Source: Mytilinidion resinicola
Taxonomy: Eukaryota > Ascomycota > Dothideomycetes > Mytilinidiales > Mytilinidiaceae
DNA length: 64,000 nucleotides
NCBI RefSeq assembly: GCF_010093595.1
Contig: NW_022985450.1
Location: forward strand, 1,210,130 to 1,274,129
Direction of reading: 5' to 3'
The notes beneath the pieces are model-generated. The model did not search any database. It saw only the letters and a list, made by a program, of their open reading frames with translations, and was not told where the DNA came from. Each line of letters starts with the position of its first letter. Within the stretch, counting starts at the first letter, position 1. Made by a program: the position numbers and the translations under genes. Of the stretch, positions 43,577-54,144 are shown in pieces.

Positions 43577-43927
43577 TCTTGTGGGAACCTGATCTGACTT
43601 CGCGTGGCTAAGACTGATTTTGGCGGAGAGAAATGGATAAATACGTAGCATGTATGCCTTTATATATCCTAACTGCAGCGTATACGGGAGAATACGGAAG
43701 GTGTTGCATACTTCAGCTTGAGCTTGCCCGGCGATAATAAGGATCAGGGGTTCAGGTGGTGCTGCCCCGGCGAGGCTCCGCGGTGACTTTCCGTGGCACA
43801 ACGAAACGCGTGACTCTACCAAAAGCCATACACACTTTGAGCTTCCATCCGACCATAGTATTACTACCAAGCAAACCCAACATGCTGCCTGTTAATTCTA
43901 CATTTGGAACCACCATCAGCCATCACA
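43577..43927. promoter_or_regulatory. Bidirectional promoter, RraA-like and Ldh2-like genes
   Basis: 351 bp between divergent starts. It holds CTCCGCGG and TTCCGTGG (43789-43796), a CGG-rich block shared in part with the other cluster promoters. No TATA box is obvious. Confidence 0.5.
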
Positions 43928-45016
43928 ATGTCCGAAACCGCCACCATTCGAGTAACGCCCGCCTCTGCACACTCCCTCACAACCGCCATCCTAACCCACT
44001 TCAACGTCCCCTCAGACCGCGCAGCCATGATCGCCGACTCCCTCGTCCTCGCCGACCTTCGCGGCGTCGACACCCACGGCATCAACCGCCTATCCGGCTA
44101 CCTCGACCGCATCAAAGCCGGCGTTCTGGACCCCAATCCCTCTCTGTCCTTCATCCAAAAAACCCCCGTAATGGCGCATCTAGATGCCCGCAACACCTTC
44201 GGCTTCGTAGGTGCGTGCCTCGCCATCGACAAAGCCGTCGAAATGGCGTCGACCTACGGCCTTGGAGTAGTGGCGGTCAATCATAGCAATCATTACGGTA
44301 TGGCAGGAACTTACCTCCTCCGCGCGGTTAATAAGGGATTCGCGGCGTTTGCATTTACGAATGCGTCGAGGAGTATGCCGGCGTGGGGGTCGAAGGAGCC
44401 GTTGTTTGGGACGAGTCCGTTTGCGGTTGGGGTGCCGGGGGGTAAGCTGGGTGACTTTATCTTGGATATGTCACCTAGCGTGGCTGCGAGGGGGAAGATT
44501 CGGAAAGCAGCTAGGAGGGGTGAGCGTATACCTGAGTGGTATGCGTTGGATGCTGAAGGGCGGTCGACGACGGATCCTGAAGCTGCACTGAAAGGGGTGG
44601 TACTGCCGATTGGAGGTCCAAAGGGGAGCGGACTTGCTATGATGATGGATATCTTCGGGGGCGTGCTCTCCGGAGCAGCGTTTGCGGGTGGCGTCAATGA
44701 TCAGTATAAGAATCTGAAAGATCCTCAGAACGTTGGACACTGGTTTTTTGTCTTTCGACCGGATATCTTCTTAGAGGGCGGGAAGGAGGAGTTGAGGACT
44801 CGGATGGATGTGTTGGTGACGAAGGTTCAGGAGTCCGAAAAGGCTGCTGGGGTTGAGCGAATATTCACGAGCGGCGAGATTGAGGCCGAGATGGAGAAGG
44901 AAAGGCGACAGAAAGGGATTCCCTTCACTCAGGGCGAAGTGGATTCTTTGCACGCTTTAGCGGATGAAGTTGGCGTAGATGTTCGCTTGAATACGATTGA
45001 AAAGTTGAAAGAATAG
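43928..45016 (+). CDS. Malate/L-lactate dehydrogenase family (Ldh2) oxidoreductase
   Basis: A single exon of 362 codons from the ATG at 43928 (CACAATGTCC); a longer frame upstream lacks an ATG. Family blocks: VLADLRGVDTHGINRLSGYL (catalytic His), VMAHLDARNTFGFVG, VVAVNHSNHYGMAGTY, PLFGTSPFAVGVP, DMSPSVAARGKI and the C-terminal GPKGSGLAMMMDIFGGVLSG. These NAD(P)-dependent enzymes interconvert 2-hydroxy and 2-oxo acids (malate, lactate, ureidoglycolate, diketogulonate types). Length and motifs are normal and no lesion is seen. Divergent from the RraA-like gene. Confidence 0.92.
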   Translation: MSETATIRVTPASAHSLTTAILTHFNVPSDRAAMIADSLVLADLRGVDTHGINRLSGYLDRIKAGVLDPNPSLSFIQKTPVMAHLDARNTFGFVGACLAIDKAVEMASTYGLGVVAVNHSNHYGMAGTYLLRAVNKGFAAFAFTNASRSMPAWGSKEPLFGTSPFAVGVPGGKLGDFILDMSPSVAARGKIRKAARRGERIPEWYALDAEGRSTTDPEAALKGVVLPIGGPKGSGLAMMMDIFGGVLSGAAFAGGVNDQYKNLKDPQNVGHWFFVFRPDIFLEGGKEELRTRMDVLVTKVQESEKAAGVERIFTSGEIEAEMEKERRQKGIPFTQGEVDSLHALADEVGVDVRLNTIEKLKE

Positions 45017-45411
45017 TAAAATGGAATCTTTAAGAGTTTCTCTCTACAGGCTTTCGTATGCAACCTTTTCTGGTCGCTCCATGCGCTCTGCAGAGTACGG
45101 AGTTGGCTTTTTGATCGCCATAGTATTACACTGAGGTCCACGGAGAGTGCCTTGCATGTACAGTAAAAGATGAGTGATTATATCTAGCATAGTAGTCCCT
45201 TTTCGACGCATTGTGAAACTTAGCAGCCTCATAGTATCATTCAAACTTTACAGACGCTCGTAAAATATTCTCAGATCTCGTGGGTTTACTCTTGCTTATA
45301 CATGTGAAAGCATTGGCGCAGTAAATCGAATGAACTTACACACCCTCAAGGCACTACCCAAAGTATTCTCTAGTTACTAACCTTCAGGGCTTCTTTTTTG
45401 ACGTTTAACTT
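45017..45411. terminator. Convergent 3' region
   Basis: Spacer between the 3' ends of the Ldh2-like and transporter genes. AT-rich, no frame of interest; poly(A) signals presumably lie here but none is distinctive. Confidence 0.3.
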
Positions 45412-47178
45412 TCAAGTAATAAACCTGAAATGCGGACTATCATCCGCCAACTCCGTAACATCAATCGAAATCCCCGGCTCTGGCTTCCCATACTTCTTGT
45501 CTCTGTGACTATTGACCGCTTTCAATGCGAAACTGTTGATCAGAGCGAATGAAGCCGTCGCAATAGCCAACCCCATACAAACGGCATGCCCCTTCCGAAA
45601 CTGCGGCGCATCGGTCGTCGGATAAAACCATGTGCCCGCAATTGATCCGAGATTCCCGAGCGCTGTATACAATCCCATACCCACAGCTCGCTTTGTCTCA
45701 TTGCCGAAGTTGTTAGCGGCCCACGCATGAGAAGGGGAGTATGTGGCGTAGACGCAGGCTACAGCGATGCAGATGCAGGCGTATTTGCCGTGGAGCTGGG
45801 ACTCGGGTAGGAATGCGAGGAGCGCGTATGCGATTGCGGTGACGGTTGCAAGGGCGGCGCAGTGGAAGCCGCGCTCGCGATAATGGTCAGAGGACCAGGC
45901 GAAGATGTACATTAGGACGAAGGCGCAGGCGTAAGGAGGGACGGTCATGAGATTTGCTTTTGTGGGTTCGTGGTAGCCTAGGTCTGATTCCAGGTTGTGA
46001 GTGCGGCTGAAGAGGAGTAATACGGCGATCCAACGTACCTCGAACGACCGTAGGCAGGAATCCCGAGATCGAAGACAGCATCCCAGCAGTGGGGAGATAG
46101 ACCGCAACTTGTAAATAGAGCCGCCAATCGGTCACTGGCAAGAGGATGTGCTTCAGCTGGATCTTGCCAGCTACATCGAATGACTCGCTGTGGTAACGAG
46201 CTTCCGCAATCTCTTGATATCGGCCAGAGAACCGCGAGTTCTTGGATGGTCGATCGGGTATCCACCATAGACAAAGTATGCCGAGGCAGAGGCCAGGCAC
46301 GCCCTCGATCAAGAAAAGCCACTTCCATATCGGCGTTTCACTGTCGATGTGGCCAATTCCGTAAGCCATGAGGCCACCAAATGCGCTGGGAGCATTAGTT
46401 AGCGTCTTTTTCGATCGAGTCGGAGGGATTCTGAGCACCCTGCAATAGCGGTGGGACCAAGGAACCAGAAGACGCGAACGCCCATCTCTGAACGATGATA
46501 CCAGAGCGAGAGGTAATAGACAATTCCAGTGCCGAAGAGCCCCTCGAAGATGCCTAGAAATAATCGGCATACGAGTGCTCCTGCATAGTTGTAGGCGACG
46601 CACTGGAGTAGGCTGGCTGTGCACCATCCACAGATGCCGAAAGCCATCCACTATTTCTTCTTAGTCCACGAAAACGGTTGTCCATAATAGAACGCTCTTA
46701 CCTTGGACGGTGGGAAGACTCGATATCCAATGCATCCAGGCACCTGAAAAAGAACAAGCCCAACATAGAATATCATGACGGTAAGTTGCCATTGGGTTGG
46801 AGTCAAAGACTTAGTGCCAGGACCAATTCCCTCACTGACCGTCGAATGCCCATCATCGAACCCGTAGAGCTTCGCGTTCTATCATTGCATGTCAGCCCAA
46901 ATTCACAGCTTCAGAGAGAGCCATGACAGATAACTTACACCAATATTACCGCGGTCAAGATACTCGAAGAAATAAAGCAGCGAGATCATTGGCAGGATAA
47001 TGAAGTCCAACTTCCGCAAGTATCGCTTCTGTTGGATGGCCCACTCTGGATCCTCGAGATTGCGAGATTTCTTTTGAACATCGTCTGGTGCGTAGTCGGT
47101 GGGTGCGTTCTCATGGCGCGTTGAGATATCTATATCAAAACTTCTCCTCTCATTTGAGGGTTTGTAGTCGATATTCAT
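45412..47178 (-). CDS. MFS transporter, anion:cation symporter (Dal5-like)
   Basis: Five exons (46939-47178, 46702-46878, 46439-46650, 46039-46385, 45412-45983) with introns of 53-60 bp total 1,548 nt, a 515-residue protein. Motifs of the allantoate-permease group: LDFIILPMISLLYFFEYLDR with RGNIGNAK in TM1, VPGCIGYRVFPPSKW, RLFLGIFEGLF(G), YHRSEMGVR, FGGLMAYGIGHID and LGYHEPTKANLMTVPPYA. About 12 membrane segments are predictable. It carries organic anions such as allantoate, nicotinate or sugar/aromatic acids across the plasma membrane. Sits between Ldh2-like and amidohydrolase genes and is the likely uptake step of the cluster. Confidence 0.92.
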
Positions 47179-47700
47179 CGTGTCGTTCTACAAGGATCTT
47201 CACAGCCGCTGAGGTATGTCTTGAATAATTGAAGTAGATGAGTTTGAATCAGTCGGTGCCCATATGGAAATGTTGCGCTGTTTAAGTGCATCCAAAGATG
47301 CCACTCTCAGCTGGGGTGTGGAGAACCCGGAACGAATCGAACGACTCTGCCGCTAGCTAAGGCACTACTAAGTACCTAATTGGCTTGGCGGCTTCTTCTA
47401 GATTTGCGGGGTTGGGATGCTTTCGCGGCCAAACTCTATGGGTCATAGCTCAAGTGTTCGTGTGGTGGTAGGCTGGTCAAGTTCCCCCGCGAGTCTCCGT
47501 GGAAAGATTCCGGGCCGCTCGCCGCTCCGGAGAACAGCCATGGCAAACATTTTCCTCAAATTTTAATTCGGAAGATCGAGCAGGACTTCCGATGAACTTA
47601 GAGCGTCGGTGAAAAAAGACTCGATTGAAGTTGACCTTGTGAAATTATCACTCCCGTTACTGTGTCTTGGCGCATTTTGCACCACGAATTCTCCTGCAAA
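47179..47700. promoter_or_regulatory. Bidirectional promoter, transporter and amidohydrolase
   Basis: 522 bp between divergent starts. It contains CTCCGTGG (47495-47502) followed by TTCCGGG and CGCTCCGGAG, a CGG-rich block like those in the other two promoters of the cluster. Confidence 0.5.
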
Positions 47701-48697
47701 ATGAGTTTGATGTCAAAAGATGAACTCCCCGAGGGCTCCTGGGATAGTCATGTTCACGTTGTAGATGAGGTAAGAGAAGTGCACCTACGAAGAATCCTAA
47801 GTTATGAGCTGACCGGTACTGTAGGCTAGGTTTCCTCTGCACGAGCTGCATCCATATCGACCGCAGAAAGCCGATCTCGACGATTTCCTACGCTTCGAAT
47901 CCAGCCAAGGCATCTCCCACGTCTGCCTCGTCGCATTCTCAGTCTACCACACCGACAACTCCTCCATCATCGACGCTCTAACAAGGCTAGGGGGCAAGGG
48001 CCGCGCCGTAGTCTGCATAGACCCAGAAAGCATCACAGACGAAGAGCTGCAGCGACTGCATCAATTCGGTGCTCGAGGTGTTCGCTTGAATCTGAGGACA
48101 AGGGGCGAGCGCGTGGATACGCATGTGTTCGAAAGTCTATTGAGGCAGTATGCAAAGAGGCTTCGTCCGTTCGGTTGGGCAATCCAGCTATACGTGGCCT
48201 TGGATCAGATTGATCAGGTAGCGGATGTGATACCAACTCTTGGCCTTCCTGTAGTGATTGATCATATCGGGTTCCCGGATTCCAAGAAAGGGCCCGCTGC
48301 CTCGCAACTAGGCTATGAAGCGTTCATGACGCTTCTGAAGTCGGGAAATGTGTGGACGAAGCTGAGCGCTGTGTATAGGTTTGATGATTTGCCGGATCTT
48401 GATGAGTATGCGACGGAGATCTTGCGAACGGCTCCAAATAGGGTTGTCTGGGCGAGCGATTGGCCACATAGTGGAGGTGCAGAAGCTAACCCAGGCGGCA
48501 ACCGAGATGCTGTACAAGAGTATCGCAAGGTTGATGATCATGCTTGGATTGCTAGATGCAAAGCTTGGTGTCGGAAGGTTGAAGGTGGGAGCGGCGAGAA
48601 TTTGATACGGAAGATTTGGAGAGACAATCCGAGAGCGCTATGGCAGTATAATGAGGATGTGCGCCATACCAGCTTATTCAATGAAAGCAGGCTTTGA
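47701..48697 (+). CDS. LigI-like amidohydrolase (lactone hydrolase)
   Basis: Exon 1 (47701-47769) and exon 2 (47825-48697) with a 55-bp intron (GTAAGA/ACTGTAG) give 313 residues. The HxH metal motif is WDSHVHV (His17, His19). Further on are RGVRLNLRTRGE, GWAIQLYVALDQ, LPVVIDHIGFPD and VVWASDWPHSGG (His and Asp metal/catalytic residues). This is the amidohydrolase-2 group that includes 2-pyrone-4,6-dicarboxylate lactonase and L-fucono-lactonase. It should open a lactone or pyrone ring in the cytosol. It pairs with the MFS gene on a shared promoter. Confidence 0.9.
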
Positions 48698-48835
48698 AGT
48701 CCGATGAAAGCTCTCGAGCCGTTTACTTAGTCCTTTACCCCACAAGACTCTTCACAATCAACTTAAAAGCTGGTGGTGTCGAAAATGAAACACTTGCAAT
48801 CGTTTTAGTAGTAAACCTCGTAAGAGGATCAGACC

Positions 48836-51361
48836 TTAGGGAGGCCAGAACCAATCTCCAACTGCGTTTTCCATGTGGTATTCCGGGAAACAATCCAAGA
48901 GAGAAAAGGAATCCACGTTCATAGTGCTTGAGTTCGCCATGTTGCCGTAGTCTACAAGTGGATCGCAATAAGGAAAAGCAGGTAGGAAGTGTCCAAAAGT
49001 GAGATTTTCACTAGTGCTCAAAGCACCAGCGCCTGAAAGGTCCGTGTTGGAACTGTCAGACTTGAGGCTATTCGTGAGAATATCAATACTTCGCTGGACT
49101 AGCGGACAAGAAGTGATGCCCTGCTCCAGTGCTCGTAGAAAGGTCTGCATCTTCGTTGCAGCTTCGAGATCTCCTAGTTTAACGTCTTGGACCATGACTG
49201 TTGCTCCCGTATAAATGCAATATGCCATGATGTATGTCATTCTTGTGCAGCCAAAGGTTTTCTCGAGCAGCAATAATAGCTTCTCGAGGTAGTCTGAGGA
49301 CGTCCGGCATTCCAGTCGGTGAGCTGGAGCGGAGTAGTAGGGCCGATGCAAAAGGATAACAGTTGTATAGTACAACATGCTAAGGCGATTCAGCATTTAT
49401 CTGCATTGGGAGCGAAAGGAAACCAACTTTTGCGTCAATATCTGTGGAGGCGGCGAGATTTCTGGCAAGTTTTCTGGGTCATATTTCAGGTGCTTTGGTG
49501 AAAATTCTCTCCATTGATTTAATCTGTTCTTGATATCTTTCAGAGTTTGGTCTGTTTCGGCATTTGAGGTTCGGGAATATAGCCGCAGCATTATATCGTT
49601 TATAATTACGGCCAACTTGCAGTAGTTCTCGAAGCAAGTGATGGCGTGTGCCTTCATTGCTGGATATTCGCCTGGTTTTAGGTTGCTGAGATTCACGGAT
49701 TCGCCATGATGTGGAGACCAAAGTTCATGTTCGGCAAAATCATCCACTGTCTGCTATCAGCGGAGTACTCTGCTATCATACGTGAAAACCTACGAAAGTT
49801 GGGGGTGCTATCGAGAGGGAAATCCGTGAGAGCGGGCATCCGCCCAAGGTAGAGACTAATGGCTCTAGTAGACTTGGTTAGTCTTAGCTCATGCTTGATT
49901 CAGATCTCCAGCATACTTATCCCAAAAGTACCCGCTCCAGAATAGTCTTTTACTCAGGTTGCAGCACTACAACCTAGGATCAACAACTCATATGCCAGAA
50001 AGCTACTCTCCGAACATCAGCTGTAGAGAACCCAGCTGAAGCCTCAGCTGTGCAGGGCTCATCTGAACTTACTAGCGCGCCACCCTGGGGGTGGCCCCTT
50101 TCCTTCCTCTAGTATATATACAATTCGCTAGACACCGATAGAAATCAGAGTCAATTTCAACCTGAGTCTTTTCCGAATCTCAAGATCTTCGGTGGTCAAC
50201 TGTCCTAGACTTTGGATTTGTCCCCCGCTATGGTGCAGCCCAAGGTCGCTGACCATCCGAAACGCCATCCCGCTGTAAAGCCATGCCTGAGAAATTTGAC
50301 CGAAAGCCAATTCTCGGGCGCTAAGTTGTAGTAGTGCCTGTACTGTGGGGATAGAACTTGGCTTGAGGATCTCAGTACCGAGCAGCAGGCGCGCTCGTGA
50401 TATTAGATGCTCGCCTAATCTTCCTTCTCCAAATCGTGAAGCATGTGCGCATAAGACAACAAGGAGAAATTGAGAGTAGTATTGTCCACCCGTCATCATA
50501 TCGCCTAATCCAAGTTGAACGGTGATGATTGAAATGTCTGGGTGATTGCTGGCAACTTACGCATGAAAGCTGGGCGATAAACCCACATGAACGTAGGTGA
50601 AATCCACGCCCAGTATATCTGAAGGTGTTTTGAGATGACCTCGCGTGGAATGTCACTCTGAATAGCGGCGTTTCCGAAAGCGAATTGCTCCCATGCCCTG
50701 CACTCCAGCGCGTTCGAAGGAAGCAATTCACGACCCGAACGGTTTGAATTGTAATCTGCCCCATGAACATCGTGCGTTAGTAAAGCTGGTGGTGGATCAT
50801 GGACAGAAGATGTAGGACCAAAGTAGCAAAGCTTTCCACTTTCATCCAAGCTTAGGTCGGAGCGCAGCTTGTCCGTTCTTGATCCTTGACTAGAAGCATC
50901 CCACGAGGCGGAGTCTGTAATTCTTACGGACGGCTCGGGCGGTACTGTGGATTTTGTCGAACCAGGGCTGGCTAAGTCGGAGCTTTCAGATGGAATGGCG
51001 TCGTTGGAACTGAGAGCCTTCCTCAACTCCTGGATGGTGGCTTCCGCGTCCTGCAGTTTTTGAGCCATTCCAAGGACCTGGGACATGGGCGGTAACTTTC
51101 CATAGTGACATTCATCTTGGTAGATTTCGCAGGTCTTACAACCTGGTTGGGCGCCGTCGCAACGAGTCTGACATGTTAGTCAGAGCTGTCATAGATAACG
51201 AAGTTGACCATATCCACCTTTCTAGTCCGACAATTGGAGCATGTCAAGCCTCGATTTGCTCGGCTCCTGCGCTCTGTGCCCAATCCAGATGGAGTCAAAG
51301 AGATCCGCGAGGCCTTGGATTTTACTGATAACCGATGTTTTGAACCGGAGGAAGCAGGCAT
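48836..51361 (-). pseudogene. Zn2Cys6 transcription factor, disrupted by an element
   Basis: Six exons: 51218-51361, 50561-51167, 49917-50504 (containing the 216-bp insertion), 49794-49864, 49428-49746, 48836-49379. The binuclear cluster is split by intron 1 and reads CSNCRTRK then TRCDGAQPGCKTCEIYQDEC, giving all six Cys with C-x2-C-x6-C-x6-C-x2-C-x6-C spacing. A short coiled coil (LGMAQKLQDAEATIQELRKAL) and a fungal_trans domain follow (ISQAWLYSGMAFRMVSDLGLH, AISLYLGRMPALTD, LYYTTVILLHRPYY). Apart from element plus duplication (221 bp) the exons total 2,052 nt, 684 codons. The insertion falls inside EIRKRLFW of fungal_trans, so the C-terminal half is cut off. Likely regulator of the adjoining cluster. 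Confidence 0.92.
49952..50167 (+). repeat. Solo-LTR- or MITE-like element, copy 4, inserted in an exon
   Basis: A 216-bp copy with ACTCAGGTTG/CAACCTGAGT ends and a perfect CTTTT duplication (49947-49951, 50168-50172). Compared with the 249-bp copies it lacks about 30 bp of the internal CAGCTGA repeat block. It interrupts exon 3 of the Zn2Cys6 gene, with conserved family sequence reading continuously across the flanks. Confidence 0.93.
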
Positions 51362-51496
51362 CTTTGTGGTCCAGACACTTGAAGGAAAGCAATGGATTGA
51401 GAAACAACAGACCGGGGTGGGCAAAGAAAGGTGAAAAGTACTTTGAAAACTCCAAGTTTTAAATCCGGGGAGAGGAACGAAGACTGCCCCCAACAC

Positions 51497-51714
51497 ACGT
51501 GACCATTTGCCGAGGTGAGGGGTAGAAGAGCGGACTGATCCCTTGTGGCAACCAACTGGCTGTTACTGTTGAGCTAGTCCAATATGAGATTAGTGGGGGC
51601 ATCCAAAGAAAAAATCTCTCTGCGGATGCCCCGCCGGTGGAAAAAAAAAACTTCCTTCTCTACATAAAGTAGGGAATCTGATCTCGGAGTTACTTGTAAC
51701 GTATTCCTTACACA
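51497..51714. other. Upstream region of the regulator gene
   Basis: Non-coding; includes a poly-A run near 51642 and GTATTCCTTACACATC before the repeat nest. No motif assigned. Confidence 0.4.
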
Positions 51715-52058
51715 TCAGGGAATAGTTCCCTGCGGATTTCATGCGGTTCGCCGCAGTTCGCCGCGAACGGCGCGGTTTGCGCCAGCTAGTCTATGGCGTA
51801 TGGTCTTGATTCCTTTGCGGCGAACTGGGGCGAACTGGGGCAAACTGCTGCAAACTGCTGCAAACTGCTATAAGTAATATTTTTCTGTAGGTATAATATT
51901 TATAAAATAAATAAATTATACTTAAGTATATTTAAATTAGTTCTAAGATAAATATTAAGGCTATACTATATAATATAAAATTAAGAAATAAGTATTATAT
52001 AAAAATCTAAGGTTTACTAGGTTATTTTAAATAATATTAGTAATTTGTAAAAGCCCTA

Positions 52059-53911
52059 TAACGTATTCCACCACCGAGCCGGCCAAACCACCGAGCCGGC
52101 CACTTTTCCTTGGCACAACCAACACCATGTGCGCGCAGTTAATTTATTCGCAACTAGCTATAGAACTTGTGTACGACACACTTAGATCAGATTTAGAAGA
52201 AGCTTCTTAATCCTTTTTACACGTACGCGCATTGTGCCCAGCCTCTCCACAGTTTCCACAGCGCCGTTGAGCTGGTAGAGCCCTATTTGCACCATCTCTA
52301 CTACCTACCTTTTTCCGTGGATTAGATGCTCCAGACACTTTAGCAGCTACGTACAACGCTGCTGTACCATACTCCATTGTACCGCCAGTCTGGATTCGCT
52401 TTCTTTTATAACCTTTACGCTTGGTTATCTCTGCTAGTTGCTCTTTAAGCTCTTTAACCCGGGCTTTAATAAGCATATTTTTGTGTAGCATCTCTTTAGC
52501 TCCTTTAATAAGCTTTAAGAAGCCTTCTTAGGCAGTTATTAGTAACTGTACAAAGGAATTACTTACTAGCCTTAACTATAATCTAAATTTGTACGTATTG
52601 CTTAGGGTCTTTAATTGCTATAGTATTTCTAGTAGGGGTGCTGGTGGTAGGGTCTGTAACTGTATATTAAGGCGATTAAGAACTACCTGCGTGTTAATAG
52701 GAACTAATCTAGAGGCCTTAAAGGCCTTCTTGCAGTTCTTATACGTAAATATATTAAAAAACGCGTTTTTAAAGGCTGGTAGGAAGCCTTCTTTATTAAT
52801 ACAGTAGACGCGTCGGCGTGCTAAGTCTTATATGCGTTAAGAGTACTTTAGCTTTAATAGTAAGAAGCACACTATATTAAGTAGCTAAAGTATATACAAT
52901 AAATGCGCAGGCATACAGAGGGTAAGGATTTGTTATTTAACGCAATAATCCTTAAAATCTTGGTTAAAGTGGCTCTTATAGCCGTCTAATATTAGCAACC
53001 TGTATAACCCTACCTAACGCGCCTTTATATACGTGTTAAAGTGCTTTAACTACTTAAGACTAAGCTTATTATTAGTCTAGCTGTTTTTAGAGATAGAGAG
53101 CTTCTAATTATACAGTATTTCTGCTTCTTTATACTATATAGAGATATAAACGCGTCCTTTATAGATAATAAATAGTAGGGTTATATATCTAGCAGCGCAG
53201 ATGCTCTAGATAACTGTAACCTACTCTCGGTTGCCTAGTTAAATAAGATTAGGCCTTATACATCTCTCTAAACCTGTAACAACCTTTATTATGCTAATTA
53301 TACCTATTTAAAAGCCAGTCTTGTCAAAGTTGTAGATATTATCTAGGTGGACGCTATACTTAGCTATAGTCTCTTGCACGAGAGTAAACCACGTGTTGAT
53401 AACCTCTGGGTTTTCCTGGAGTATCCTCTGGCGGTCCTTTGCCCGATTAAAAGCTATTTTAAGCTCCTTTATATAAGATATAAACTGTTAAGTCCAGTTC
53501 TTGCCCACTGGTGTCCCACTACGCGCAGCCAGTACTTTATCTGCTATATCTGCCACCTTATATAACCGGGGCGCAAATCCTCGCGAGTTTAGGTTAAGGA
53601 TATATTGTATAATTATGTGCTCTTCGGTTGCAGTGAGCTTTAGGCAGTTTGGTCGTGATTGAGGTCGAAACGTGATTCCGTGGAGCCGATTAGAGAGCCG
53701 CTAATGTCGTACGTTGAAGGCTGCTGCAGCGCGTCGTATGGTCCTAAATTGACCAGAGGTAAAGGCTTGAAGCGCGAGATTAATACTGCCTTCTTGCTGA
53801 GATAGATAATCGCTGCGTTGTTGATGCATTGCTGTGTGAATATGGTGTTGGTTGTGCCAAGGAAAAGTGGCCGGCTCGGTGGTTTGGCCGGCTTGGTGGT
53901 GGAATACGTTA
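52059..53911 (-). mobile_element. Fot1/pogo-type DNA transposon, inactive
   Basis: A 1,853-bp element with terminal inverted repeats of about 70 bp (52059-52128, 53842-53911) that differ at one position, flanked by TA on both sides. Each repeat contains two ACCACCGAGCCGGCCA words. The GC-rich ends contrast with an AT-rich interior full of stops. Confidence 0.88.
52207..53829 (-). pseudogene. Fot1/pogo transposase relic with CCHC knuckle
   Basis: The minus strand starts MHQQRSDYLSQQEGSINLAL, then GQFRTIRRAAAAFNV (DNA-binding helix), LTATEEHIIIQYILNLNSRG, FNRAKDRQRILQENP and the first catalytic block as IYNFDKTGF. At the 3' end a basic region leads to a zinc knuckle CGNCGEAGHNARTCKKD and the normal stop. 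Many TAG/TAA codons interrupt it, for example in place of Gln after NVRH and after DKTGF; these are CAG/CAA with C to T before A. The DDE core beyond the first Asp is too eroded to read. Confidence 0.85.
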
Positions 53912-54144
53912 TAAATATAGTATTAGCAAGATATTTTACTAGAATAGGAACTTTACTATTTATATTAGTAAATATGTATAAAATATTAAGTAGTAGTAGA
54001 ATTGCATAATATTATAAAATTTTAGTTTTACTACTAAAATCCGCAACTTATTGCTAGAAACTACTAGAAACCGCAAGAAACTGCTAGAAACTGCTTAAAC
54101 TGCAGTAACTTAAATTCCTCTGCCGGGAACTATTTCCCTGATAT

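Larger units (their letters stand above)
51715..54141. mobile_element. Older repeat hosting a nested transposon
   Basis: Outer ends form an inverted pair: CAGGGAATAGTTCCCTGCGG (from 51717) against the reverse complement of CCGGGAACTATTTCCCTG (ending about 54140). Inside each end lie CAAACTGCTG / AGAAACTGCT word repeats, then AT-rich sequence. A younger Fot1-type element (52059-53911) is inserted in the middle. The outer element has no coding capacity that I can see and its class is unknown. Confidence 0.6.

Noticed and set aside
47325..47390. tRNA-like block on the minus strand (TTCGATTCGTTCC after TTAGCTAGCGGCAGAG)
   Set aside because: The D-arm-like and T-arm-like parts are adjacent with no anticodon arm or acceptor pairing.
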